Positions 1-7,501 of a stretch of 26,777 bases of DNA are shown here, piece after piece. Under the pieces are notes generated by a model. The model had not been told where the DNA came from. It was given only the letters and a program-made list of their open reading frames with translations, and searched no databases. The position numbers and the translations under genes are program-made. Location: assembly GCA_031400715.1 (NCBI GenBank), contig JANNQK010000169.1:1-26777 (forward strand), read 5' to 3'. The number at the start of each line of letters is the position of its first letter. Within the stretch, counting starts at the first letter, position 1. The DNA is from VFMC01 sp031400715 (lineage in GTDB: Bacteria; Actinomycetota; Acidimicrobiia; Acidimicrobiales; Ilumatobacteraceae).

Positions 1-3
1 GAT

Positions 4-43
4 CGTCGGTCTCGGGCTCCCCGCCCGCAGCCCGGGACCGACG
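4..43 (-). terminator. Hairpin after the P-type ATPase gene
   Basis: Bases 4-18 and 29-43 form a 15-position inverted repeat around a 10-base C-rich loop. In the minus-strand transcript one position (12/35) is an A-C mismatch, which leaves an 8-bp outer and a 6-bp inner stem. It begins about 10 bases after the ATPase stop codon, where an intrinsic terminator would sit. No T-tract can be seen before the window edge, as is common for actinobacterial terminators. Confidence 0.65.
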
Positions 44-52
44 TACAGCCAG

Positions 53-2842
53 TCAGAGTCGGGCATTGCGGCGAGCTCGCCGACGCGTGACGATCTTCTT
101 GGCTTCGTCGGCCCACAGCACGAGGCTCGCCAGAGCAATGCTCACAAGCCAACCCTTGGCGTCGAGCGGGCTGGTCTTGAATGCGTGGTTCATGAAGGTG
201 AGATGGACGACGGCGATCTGGAGGATCGCTGACAGGCCGATCGCTGCCCACAACGAGCGGTTGGTGAACAGGTGCCGCAGCGCACTCACGTGATCCGACC
301 GCGCATTGAACGTGTTGAACAACTGCGCGAACACCAACGTCGTGAACGCCATGGTGCGAGCGTGGGTGATGTCGCCGGAGCCGCCGAGCATGCCGCCGTC
401 CAGCCCGAGGTCGAGGGCGGCAAGAGTCGTCACGGCCATGATCGTGCCGACCCAGAAGATGCCGATCCACATGTCGCGATCGATGACGCGCTCGGTCATC
501 TTCCTCGGGGCGTGTTGCATGACGTCGTCGGCCGGCGGGTCGACCCCCATCGCGAGCGCAGGTGCAGTGTCGGTGAGCAGGTTGATCCACAGGATCTGAG
601 TGGCGAGCAGTGGCACCGCGACTGCTTCGCCCGTTGCCTTCAGACCAAGGGCGCCGGCGAAGATCACGCCGAACAACATCGTCAGGACTTCGCCGATGTT
701 CGACGAGAGCAGGAAGCGCAGGAACTTGCGGATGTTGGCGAGGATTCCGCGACCGAGTTCCACCGCAGCGATGATCGTTGCGAAGTTGTCGTCCACCAGG
801 ATCATGTCGGCGGCTTCCTTGGACACGTCGCTTCCGGTGATCCCCATGGCGACGCCGATGTCGGCAGCCTTCATCGCCGGCGCGTCGTTCACACCGTCGC
901 CGGTCATCGCCACGACGTTTCCATCGGCTTGCAGCGCCACGACGATGCGCAGTTTGTGTTCGGGTGACACCCTGGCGAACACCGAGGTGCTGCGCACAGC
1001 CGCCTGCAATGCGTCGTCGTCGAGCGCCTCGATGTCTGCGCCACTCAACACCGCGGAGCGCGTCACGACGATCCCGAGGTCGTGAGCGATTCGGGAGGCT
1101 GTTCGAGGGTGGTCGCCCGTGATCATCAGCACCCGAATGCCGGCCTCGTGGGCCTGTTCGATCGCCACGCGAGCCTCTGGTCGTGGTGGATCGATGATCC
1201 CGACCATGCCGAGGTACACGAGGTTTCGTTCGATCGACTCGTTCGCCGGCGGAGGCTGTGTGTCGGGAAGTGGGAGGAATGCAACGGCCATCGTCCGCAG
1301 GGCATGGTCGGCAAGCCGGTCAACGGTGGCGAGGATCTCCGTCCGGCGCTCCGCGGTCAGTGGACGGATCTCCCCCCGTGCCCGCTCGTGGGTACAGCGG
1401 GTCAGCAGGACATCTGGCGCCCCCTTGGTGACGACCGAGATGCGCCCCTCGCGTTCGATGTCGGTCTCCATCGTGGTCATCAGCTTGCGTTCCGAGGTGA
1501 AGGGGATCTCACCGACTCGTTCGAAGCGGTCCTGCCTGGTCTGGGCGAACCCGATCTTGGATTCCGCGACGAGGAAGGCAGCCTCGGTCGGGTCGCCGCG
1601 AATCGTCCAGATCCCGTCGTCGTTGCGAAGGGTCGCGTTGTTGGCCAGACTTCCGCCACCGATCACGAACCGCACCTCATCGAGGAGTGCCTCATCGTCG
1701 GAGGGTCGACCGTCGACCATCAGTTCGCCGACCGGCTGGTAGCCGGTGCCGGTGAGGTCGAACTCGCCGGATGGCGTGACGATCCTTTCGATGGTCATCT
1801 CGTTCCTCGTCAGCGTCCCGGTCTTGTCTGCGCAGACCACCGACGCAGAACCGAGGGTCTCGACCGAGGACAACTTCTTCACGATCGCCTGGCGGCGAGC
1901 CATGTTCTGCACTCCCCGGGCGAGCACGACCGACAACACGGCCGGCAGACCCTCTGGCACGGCCGCGGCCGCCAACGACACGCCGATCAACAGCACGACG
2001 ATCACATCGGTTGCACTCTCGATGTCGGCGCTCACCATCGTTGCTCCAATGACGACGAGCGCGATGATGACGATCGCGATCCCGAGTACGCGGCCGATCC
2101 GGTCGATCTCGCTCTGCAGCGGCGTGCGTTGCGCGTCGACGCGACCAAGCAGTCGGGCGATGTTGCCCATCTCCGTGTCCATGCCGGTTGCCGTCACCAC
2201 TGCCCGGCCATGCCCGCGAGTGACCGCCGTGCCGTTGTACACCATGTTCGTCCGATCAGCGAGGCCCGCCGGCCCGATCAATGCGGCAACGTCCTTGAGC
2301 ACGGACTCGCTCTCGCCGGTCAGGGACGCTTCGGCGATCGTGAGCGATGAGGCGGCGACCAGTCGAGCGTCAGCTGCCACGGAGTCACCCTCGGCGAGAA
2401 CGAGGACGTCACCGGGAACGACGTCACTCGAGTCGACCTGCGCCTCGCACCCGTCGCGAAGTACGCCGACCGTCGGTGCTGCCATGCGCTGCAAAGCAGC
2501 AACGGCACTCTCGGCGCGGGCTTCCTGCACGAACCCGAGGAGTGCATTGACGGCGACGATCGACACGATGACGATCACCTCGAATGGGACTCCTCGTCTG
2601 CCGTCGATCAGCCAGGCGGCGAAGGACACAGCGGCTGCACCGAGCAGCAGGTAGATCAGTGGATCGTTGAACTGCGCGACCAACTTGCGCCATGCAGGGA
2701 CGACCATTGTCGAGTCGAGCACGTTCGGGCCGTGCGTCGCCCGGCGCGTCGCCGCCTCAGTCGTGGTGAGACCCAGTGTGACGTCCGTGGCGAGTTCCCC
2801 AGCGACGTCCATCGCCCCACGTCGCCATGGCTCTCGAACCAT
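53..2842 (-). CDS. P-type (type II, Ca2+-like) cation-transporting ATPase
   Basis: ATP-driven cation pump of the inner membrane. All core elements are present; numbering is from the longest in-frame ORF (984 aa, start at 3007): TGES 230-233 (actuator), PEGLP 351-355 in M4, DKTGTLT 394-400 with D394 as the phosphorylated aspartate, KGAPD 528-532 (ATP binding), TGDGVND 702-708 and NLLTD 809-813 in M6. PEGLP plus the N..TD pattern in M6 fits Ca2+-type (PIIA) pumps and mycobacterial CtpF; the ion itself is inferred. I place the start at the ATG at 2842 (929 aa), because the family N-terminal motif (P-W near the start, then GL...EA..R...GPN) begins just after it and the preceding 55 residues look non-coding. 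No good ribosome site precedes it, so the start is uncertain (alternatives 3007 and 2812). It is the last gene of the minus-strand cluster and follows the GAF-ANTAR gene by 168 bp. Confidence 0.93.
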   Translation of the reverse strand: MVREPWRRGAMDVAGELATDVTLGLTTTEAATRRATHGPNVLDSTMVVPAWRKLVAQFNDPLIYLLLGAAAVSFAAWLIDGRRGVPFEVIVIVSIVAVNALLGFVQEARAESAVAALQRMAAPTVGVLRDGCEAQVDSSDVVPGDVLVLAEGDSVAADARLVAASSLTIAEASLTGESESVLKDVAALIGPAGLADRTNMVYNGTAVTRGHGRAVVTATGMDTEMGNIARLLGRVDAQRTPLQSEIDRIGRVLGIAIVIIALVVIGATMVSADIESATDVIVVLLIGVSLAAAAVPEGLPAVLSVVLARGVQNMARRQAIVKKLSSVETLGSASVVCADKTGTLTRNEMTIERIVTPSGEFDLTGTGYQPVGELMVDGRPSDDEALLDEVRFVIGGGSLANNATLRNDDGIWTIRGDPTEAAFLVAESKIGFAQTRQDRFERVGEIPFTSERKLMTTMETDIEREGRISVVTKGAPDVLLTRCTHERARGEIRPLTAERRTEILATVDRLADHALRTMAVAFLPLPDTQPPPANESIERNLVYLGMVGIIDPPRPEARVAIEQAHEAGIRVLMITGDHPRTASRIAHDLGIVVTRSAVLSGADIEALDDDALQAAVRSTSVFARVSPEHKLRIVVALQADGNVVAMTGDGVNDAPAMKAADIGVAMGITGSDVSKEAADMILVDDNFATIIAAVELGRGILANIRKFLRFLLSSNIGEVLTMLFGVIFAGALGLKATGEAVAVPLLATQILWINLLTDTAPALAMGVDPPADDVMQHAPRKMTERVIDRDMWIGIFWVGTIMAVTTLAALDLGLDGGMLGGSGDITHARTMAFTTLVFAQLFNTFNARSDHVSALRHLFTNRSLWAAIGLSAILQIAVVHLTFMNHAFKTSPLDAKGWLVSIALASLVLWADEAKKIVTRRRARRNARL

Positions 2843-3010
2843 GCTGATGCGTTCGACAGCGAGAGCAACCCCTCGCACGTTCGTGTCCTCGTCATGAGGC
2901 TCCTCGCCGGAACCGTGACGATGGATCCTGACAGCTTTCACATGTCTCCTGGCCTGTCGTCGGAGGTCGCGGCACTCGCGTGCCAAAGAGTCAATGCACA
3001 TCGGCACCGA

Positions 3011-3757
3011 CTACTCGCGGATGATCGCGTCCATGTTCACCGTTCCACCGACCAAGCCGGTCGCGACCTCGGTCAGCCGTTCGTTCGTACGGCGGGCGTA
3101 GGCGCGGAGCTTGGCGAAGGCTTGGTCCATGTCCACACCTGCTCGCTCGGCGATCATTCCTTTGGCTTGCTCGATGGCGACGCGGCTCGTCAGCGCGTTC
3201 TGAAGTTGGCCCTCGCGGATCACCGACTGACGGGTGACCTGGTCCTGGACGATGGCAATGCTCGCCACATCGGCGAGTGCTTGGGCGAGTGCCACATCGG
3301 CGGGGGCCAGTGCCTCGGGGTGGGACATGAACAGGTTGAGACAGCCAAGGGTGACGTCTTTCAATCGCAGCGGAACAGCGCACACGGACGGGTAACCGGC
3401 ACGCACGGCCTCGGTGGCGAACCGCGGCCAGGCGACATCAGTCGCGAGGTCGGCGACGACAACGACGGTACCGGTGCGGAAGCAATCGAGGCATGGGCCC
3501 TCATCGTTCTGGATCTGGAACAGCTCGAGGATTTCGATGGCCTCGGTTGATGCACCGATCACCCGCAGCTGCCCCTCGGCATCGGCCAGGAGAATCCCTG
3601 CCGCTGCAGCCTCCAGCAACTCCACGCATCGCGACGACAACACGGTCAGTACGTCGATCACGTCGAAATCATCGACCAAGGTGTCGACGATCTCGACGAA
3701 GGTGGTCGCTGTCAGCGCTCGTCGAGCGAGGCTGCGATCGTGTATGTCATCGGACAT
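3011..3757 (-). CDS. GAF-ANTAR domain regulator (downstream copy)
   Basis: A 248-aa cytoplasmic sensor-regulator. Residues about 20-170 form a GAF domain with the EGPC motif typical of actinobacterial GAF-ANTAR proteins. The C-terminal 55 residues are an ANTAR domain (IEQAKGMIAERAGV, then AFAKLRAYAR). ANTAR domains bind paired hairpins in nascent RNA and prevent transcription termination; the GAF domain usually senses a small ligand or redox state. The ATG at 3757 is well supported: AAGGAG lies 7 bases upstream, inside the last codons of the preceding gene, which ends only 4 bases before this start. The two proteins are therefore probably translationally coupled. Ligand and RNA targets are unknown. 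No histidine kinase is visible in the cluster. Confidence 0.9.
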   Translation of the reverse strand: MSDDIHDRSLARRALTATTFVEIVDTLVDDFDVIDVLTVLSSRCVELLEAAAAGILLADAEGQLRVIGASTEAIEILELFQIQNDEGPCLDCFRTGTVVVVADLATDVAWPRFATEAVRAGYPSVCAVPLRLKDVTLGCLNLFMSHPEALAPADVALAQALADVASIAIVQDQVTRQSVIREGQLQNALTSRVAIEQAKGMIAERAGVDMDQAFAKLRAYARRTNERLTEVATGLVGGTVNMDAIIRE

Positions 3758-3761
3758 GCCG

Positions 3762-4502
3762 CTACTCCTTGCCTCTTCGCGGTTCGTGATTGTCGGTCAA
3801 ACGAAGCCTGAGGCTGACGATAGATGCAGCGACGTCACTGACCGGCTGAGCAGTCGCATACGCATGCGCTCGGATGCGGGCCAGCGCCTCTGCGATCGGG
3901 ACGCCCAACTGAATCGACACCATGCCCGTTGCCTGGTGAACCTGGGCGCGGTACTTCACGGCCTCCTCCAGCCCCGCGGCCAGTTCCCCCGGCGGCGCGA
4001 CCTGCTGCAGTCCCAAGATCGTCTCGGTCAGCACCTCCGACATCGCAATGCTGTCCTCGTTCTGTTCGGCACTGAGATCACCTTCGAGATCCTGGTACAG
4101 CGTCAGAACCCCGACGTTCGCGCCGAGCAGCGCGAGCGGGAAGGCGAACACGCTGCCGATACCGGCTGCCTGGGCCTGCCCGATGAACGCCGGCCAGCGG
4201 TCGAACGTGGCGTCGTCGAGGCACGGTGCATGCACGGGCACACCGGTCCGATAGGCGTCTCCACACGGGCCTTCGCCGAGGGTGAACTGGAGATCCTCCA
4301 GCGCAGCCATCCGCTCGTTCGACACACACATCGGCCCCGTCTGGCCGCCTCCCATGATCGTGATGCCGGCGCCCGTCACCGCGAGCACGTCGACGCAGAC
4401 GTTGCAGAGACCCGATGACGGAGACAGCACAGCCTGCCTCGCGAAGGCGACGGCGATGCGGGTCGACTGCTCGACGTTCACGTCGACGTGCCGATCGAGC
4501 AC
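3762..4502 (-). CDS. GAF-ANTAR domain regulator (upstream copy)
   Basis: A 246-aa paralogue of the next gene, with the same order: GAF domain (about 15-165, EGPC motif) and C-terminal ANTAR-type region (HQATGMVSIQLGV, ALARIRAHA). The ANTAR part is of the divergent actinobacterial class with a Gln-Ala-Thr-Gly core instead of Gln-Ala-Lys-Gly. Its expected role is ligand-responsive RNA-binding antitermination, possibly as a heterodimer with its neighbour (inference). The start is a GTG at 4502, 7 bases after the stop of the membrane-protein gene. No clear ribosome site is seen, so a later GTG is possible. Two tandem copies in one operon suggest an old duplication followed by strong divergence. 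Confidence 0.85.
   Translation of the reverse strand: MLDRHVDVNVEQSTRIAVAFARQAVLSPSSGLCNVCVDVLAVTGAGITIMGGGQTGPMCVSNERMAALEDLQFTLGEGPCGDAYRTGVPVHAPCLDDATFDRWPAFIGQAQAAGIGSVFAFPLALLGANVGVLTLYQDLEGDLSAEQNEDSIAMSEVLTETILGLQQVAPPGELAAGLEEAVKYRAQVHQATGMVSIQLGVPIAEALARIRAHAYATAQPVSDVAASIVSLRLRLTDNHEPRRGKE
3765..3770 (-). promoter_or_regulatory. Shine-Dalgarno AAGGAG fixing the GAF-ANTAR start
   Basis: AAGGAG on the minus strand, 7 bases before the ATG at 3757. It lies within the final Lys-Glu codons of the upstream GAF-ANTAR gene, so reinitiation after that gene's stop (3762-3764) is likely. Confidence 0.75.
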
Positions 4503-4509
4503 CGATGGG

Positions 4510-5151
4510 TCATGCGCGTTCCGGAGTCTTGCGATGGTGGTTGAGCCCGAGTCCCACGAGCACAGCGGTCAGCGCTGCAGCGATGAACGCACCGATGGCT
4601 GCGATGCCGGCGATGGTCCCGACAGTCGACCAGGCGTATGCCGACAGCAGGAGACCCCTCAGGGTCTCACCCTTGAACAGGGTGTTGCGTTGACCGGAGA
4701 CTGCGTCGGACTTCTCCTGCAGGATGTCGATCTCGGACTGCTGTTGGCCGGCTTCGATGGCGGCTTTGAGTTCGGCTCTCGCTGCCGACTCGGGAGCTCC
4801 GAGGTCGGCGTACGTCGCGCCATCGGCAACCTCGTCCAGGTGGCCGTTGATGAAGCTCGCATAGGCCTGTGCTTCTGTGCCGGTGTCCAGTTGCTGATCG
4901 GCGAACTCGATGAGGTCGCGTCGATCTCCCTCGATGAGTGCCTCGGCGGAGGGGAAGGTGATGTTCTGCGAAGACAGCTCGTCACCCACGTAGTCGCTGG
5001 AGAAGCTCCATCCCCACGTCAGCAAGCCTCCCGCGACGAGGAAGACGAGCGTCAGCACCGTCCCGAGCGCGATCAGCACCATGTCGATGGTGCGTCGTCG
5101 CAGGACGATGCCGGCGGGCGGCGTTGCGTGATTGCTGGTAGTGGTGTTCAT
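4510..5151 (-). CDS. Two-TM membrane protein with a large extracytoplasmic loop
   Basis: A 213-aa protein of no recognised family. It has a short polar N-terminus, a transmembrane segment at about 25-48, a polar helical region at about 50-160 rich in Glu, Gln and Ala (probably outside the membrane or coiled), and a second transmembrane segment at about 170-203 ending in a basic tail. The start ATG at 5151 has GAAGG about 8 bases upstream. It lies 23 bases after the ferredoxin gene and 7 bases before the first GAF-ANTAR gene, so it is surely co-transcribed. Similar two-TM proteins occur beside redox genes in actinomycetes, but no function can be given from sequence. Confidence 0.75.
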   Translation of the reverse strand: MNTTTSNHATPPAGIVLRRRTIDMVLIALGTVLTLVFLVAGGLLTWGWSFSSDYVGDELSSQNITFPSAEALIEGDRRDLIEFADQQLDTGTEAQAYASFINGHLDEVADGATYADLGAPESAARAELKAAIEAGQQQSEIDILQEKSDAVSGQRNTLFKGETLRGLLLSAYAWSTVGTIAGIAAIGAFIAAALTAVLVGLGLNHHRKTPERA

Positions 5152-5174
5152 GACTCTGCCTTCTCACTGATTGG

Positions 5175-5585
5175 TCAGGCCGGTTGGCCCTCGACGTCGA
5201 AAACGTCTCGACTGTGCTGGATGAAGAAGGTGTGGTCGTGTCCCTTCGTCGGATCGGATGAGTTGTACTTCGCTCGAGCCGAGCCGTCAGGTACGTGCTC
5301 TTCGGAGTAGATCGCCCCGACCGGGCACACGTCCGGTTGGTAGCACGCCGTGCACGACGTGCATTCGTCGAGATTGACATACAGCAGGTCGGAGCCGAAG
5401 ATCTCCACGGCGGCGCGATTGGGAGTGTGTGCCGTCTCGACGACACCGCTGCCGGCCACCTCCTCGGAGACCAATTGATTCGCGACCGGGTCGTAATCGT
5501 AGATGCACTGCACCGGGCACACATCCACGCATGCTCTGTCCTTCACACCGATGCACGCTTCGGTGATGATCGCTACGCCTGCCAC
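5175..5585 (-). CDS. FdxA-like ferredoxin with two Fe-S clusters
   Basis: A 136-aa electron carrier. The first cluster motif is C11-x7-C19-x3-C23-x3-C27 followed by the family's Ile-Tyr, as in actinobacterial 7Fe/8Fe ferredoxins (FdxA). The second is C75-x2-C78-x2-C81-x5-C87-Pro, with two more residues before the last Cys than the usual x3. About 48 residues separate the two motifs, which is longer than in small bacterial ferredoxins. The GTG start at 5585 is fixed by a perfect AGGAGG 7 bases upstream, lying inside the end of the STAS gene; the two genes overlap by 13 bases. The redox partner is unknown. In mycobacteria fdxA is induced by hypoxia. Confidence 0.88.
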   Translation of the reverse strand: MAGVAIITEACIGVKDRACVDVCPVQCIYDYDPVANQLVSEEVAGSGVVETAHTPNRAAVEIFGSDLLYVNLDECTSCTACYQPDVCPVGAIYSEEHVPDGSARAKYNSSDPTKGHDHTFFIQHSRDVFDVEGQPA

Positions 5586-5962
5586 ACTGCGCCTCCTGAC
5601 GGCTTGGCTCGGGTTACCTCATCGCTCGTCGCCTCAAACGTGCCAAACGTCTCAAGCGTCTCAAACGTCTCTGCGATCAGGGCGAGCAGGCAGGCCGGTT
5701 GCCCCGTGGGGTTGACGATCGAGAGGGTGCGGTGGACGTTCCTCAGGTCGTGTGCTGCAGCCATCAGCCCTCCGTAGGCGCTGCAGTCCATGAACGAAAC
5801 ATCGGACAGGTCGACGATCACGTCGCCCCCGTGAGCCAGACACGCTTGATGGATCTCGCACCGAGTCGCGAGATCCAGCTCACCTGCGGGACGAAACGTC
5901 CGCGGTAACACGTCGACGCCGCCGGTCGACGACATCTCTGGATCTGGGACGGGCTGCGGCAT
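5573..5962 (-). CDS. STAS-domain protein (anti-sigma factor antagonist-like)
   Basis: A 129-aa STAS protein. Residues 25-98 carry the fold's typical stretch: a GELD strand, then VIVDLSDVSFMDCSAYGG. S61 in Asp-Cys-Ser aligns with the serine phosphorylated in SpoIIAA/RsbV-type antagonists. Such proteins bind anti-sigma kinases to free a sigma factor; no cognate kinase or sigma factor is visible nearby, so the partner is unknown. The C-terminal tail contains a Phe/Thr/Glu-rich segment encoded by a 9-bp tandem repeat. The ATG at 5962 has GAGGAG 5 bases upstream. It is the first gene of the cluster. Confidence 0.87.
   Translation of the reverse strand: MPQPVPDPEMSSTGGVDVLPRTFRPAGELDLATRCEIHQACLAHGGDVIVDLSDVSFMDCSAYGGLMAAAHDLRNVHRTLSIVNPTGQPACLLALIAETFETLETFGTFEATSDEVTRAKPSGGAVWQA
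5593..5598 (-). promoter_or_regulatory. Shine-Dalgarno AGGAGG for the ferredoxin gene
   Basis: A perfect AGGAGG on the minus strand, 7 bases before the GTG at 5585 and inside the 3' coding end of the STAS gene. It decides the ferredoxin start. Confidence 0.8.
5632..5667. repeat. 9-bp in-frame tandem repeat in the STAS gene
   Basis: Four consecutive units resembling TCTCAAACG (plus strand), with two substitutions in unit 2 and one each in units 1 and 3. The period of three codons produces the repetitive Glu-Thr-Phe run near the STAS C-terminus, so changes in copy number would keep the frame. Confidence 0.7.
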
Positions 5963-6135
5963 GGCTTCTCCTCACGGATGAGGCGCAAACCGGGGTCCAG
6001 AGCAGCGCGGTGATCGGACGTGATCCGACGATGCTGGAGGCTACACCCTGCCGGGTCATCCCCGTGTCCGAGGCGACGACGATGCCGTCAACCCCGTCGA
6101 GACTGCGACCGCGCATCGAGCCATCTCAAACCACG

Positions 6136-7281
6136 TCACCCGGGGCGACGCGACATCGGCCGTCGGCCGTCGCCGTCCGTTCGACCGGGTCCGGCCCGCC
6201 GACCGACGGCGGGTCCTGGTTCGGGAGGCCTCGCCGGAGCGTCGGCCGCTACGGTCCGGACGCGGGGTCGACCCAGGCCCTCCCCGAGGCGATATCGCCA
6301 CACAGCGAAGCACACCCCGCCGGTCACGATCGGCAACACGAATGTGAGCGCACGGAAGACCAGCACGGCTGCGAGCACGGTCGACTCGGGGCCGCCGAAT
6401 CGCGCTAGGAGTGCAACGAGACCGAACTCGGTGACGCCGACGCCTCCTGGGATCGGCGTGAGTGCGACAGCGAGGCGAACAAGGCCGTACGCGATCAGGA
6501 CCTGCCAGGTCGAGATCACCTCACTTCCGATGCCGAGCGCACGCACCACGGCGAGCGGCTTCAGCACGGCGCTCGACTGATCGGCGATGGTGGCGAGTGC
6601 GATCCGGCGGCCGTTCGTCCGAACGATCCAACGAGCCTCTACTCGAGCGCGATCGGTGATGATGTGCACATCGATGTGAGGGAGCCGCCGGATCGACCGC
6701 CGCAGCCGGTTCCACGCTCGTTGCGTGAGCCCGGCCATGGCCCCGGCCAGCCGCGGGCGCCACAGCAGCACCCACCACAAGGCGGTCGAACCCGCGAGCA
6801 CGACGATCGCCAACACGATCACCACGGTGTAGAGGCGAGGGTCGAGCACGCCACCATCGGCGCCTGCCGCTCCGGCGACCGCGGTGGCGAGCGCGATGAG
6901 CCACAGGCGATAGGCGGCCACCACGTTGAGGGCCACGATGCTCACGCCGGTCGACGTGTCGCTGATGCCCCAGCTGCGCATCATCGCGATCCGGACGCCC
7001 GTCGCCACCGGCCCGCTGCCGATCACGGTGTTGTTCGCCGCAGTCACCGACTGTTGCATCAGCACGGCCTGCCCGAGCGTCAGCTGTGGTGTGACCGAGC
7101 TGGTGTAGACGCCCTCGACCACGACGCCGACTGCGACCAGGAGCAGCAGTGCCATCATCCAGGTCGCATCCAGCTTGCCGATCTCACCACCAGCCTCGCC
7201 GATCTCCTGCCGCTTGACGATGAGCGCACCAGCGAATGCGGCGAAGACGGCAGCGACGAAGAACTGACGCCATCGTTTCAC
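6136..7281 (-). CDS. LPG-synthase-TM/UPF0104-type integral membrane protein
   Basis: A 381-aa polytopic membrane protein with about seven or eight hydrophobic helices. The signature TPIPGGVGVTEFGLVALL (about residues 285-302), followed by a conserved long helix, identifies the transmembrane module shared by lysylphosphatidylglycerol synthase/flippase (MprF-type) and UPF0104 proteins. No aminoacyltransferase domain is attached, so the likely role is lipid or polyprenol-linked transport rather than lysine transfer (inference). The last 45 residues are Pro/Arg/Gly-rich and probably cytoplasmic and disordered. The start is GTG at 7281 with a GGGGTGG ribosome site just upstream. It ends 173 bp before the STAS gene; that gap probably holds the promoter of the STAS-to-ATPase cluster. 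Confidence 0.8.
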   Translation of the reverse strand: MKRWRQFFVAAVFAAFAGALIVKRQEIGEAGGEIGKLDATWMMALLLLVAVGVVVEGVYTSSVTPQLTLGQAVLMQQSVTAANNTVIGSGPVATGVRIAMMRSWGISDTSTGVSIVALNVVAAYRLWLIALATAVAGAAGADGGVLDPRLYTVVIVLAIVVLAGSTALWWVLLWRPRLAGAMAGLTQRAWNRLRRSIRRLPHIDVHIITDRARVEARWIVRTNGRRIALATIADQSSAVLKPLAVVRALGIGSEVISTWQVLIAYGLVRLAVALTPIPGGVGVTEFGLVALLARFGGPESTVLAAVLVFRALTFVLPIVTGGVCFAVWRYRLGEGLGRPRVRTVAADAPARPPEPGPAVGRRAGPGRTDGDGRRPMSRRPG

Positions 7282-7399
7282 CTGTCCACCCCATCACCCA
7301 TCGAGGGCCGTCTTCCGATCGCTCGGCGCATGTCACACACGTCGTGCAGCGATGTGTCCAGTTTCCGTCGCCCGACAGAAGGTTCCGATCAATGAGGGC

Positions 7400-7405
7400 T
7401 AAAGT
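7400..7405 (+). promoter_or_regulatory. -10 box (TAAAGT) of a leaderless promoter
   Basis: TAAAGT fits the actinobacterial -10 pattern TAnnnT and is followed by 6 bases and then the ATG at 7412, so transcription should start at or next to the start codon. No -35 consensus is evident. Confidence 0.55.
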
Positions 7406-7411
7406 GGACTA

Positions 7412-7501
7412 ATGATCCGACTCTTCGAAAACGTCGGACTGTCCCAAGACCTGATGTACGTGCTCGGCCTGCGTCGGTGGGAGCGAGGATCGCTGCGATG
7501 A
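7412..7501 (+). CDS. 29-residue small ORF coupled to the GNAT-AAA+ gene
   Basis: The reading frame starts MIRLFENVGLSQD, continues to LRRWERGSLR and stops at TGA 7499-7501. That stop overlaps the first ATG of the GNAT-AAA+ gene as ATGA (7498-7501), a hallmark of translational coupling. Its own ATG sits 6 bases after a TAnnnT box, fitting a leaderless message. The peptide has an amphipathic, arginine-rich C-terminus and matches no family I know. It may be a genuine small protein or a leader ORF that delivers ribosomes to the next gene. It could be chance, but the promoter spacing and the overlap support each other. Confidence 0.45.
   Translation: MIRLFENVGLSQDLMYVLGLRRWERGSLR

Noticed and set aside
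272..2654. Long plus-strand open frames across the P-type ATPase gene
   Set aside because: They are His/Arg/Asp-rich translations of the opposite strand of a clearly real gene, a common effect of high GC content.
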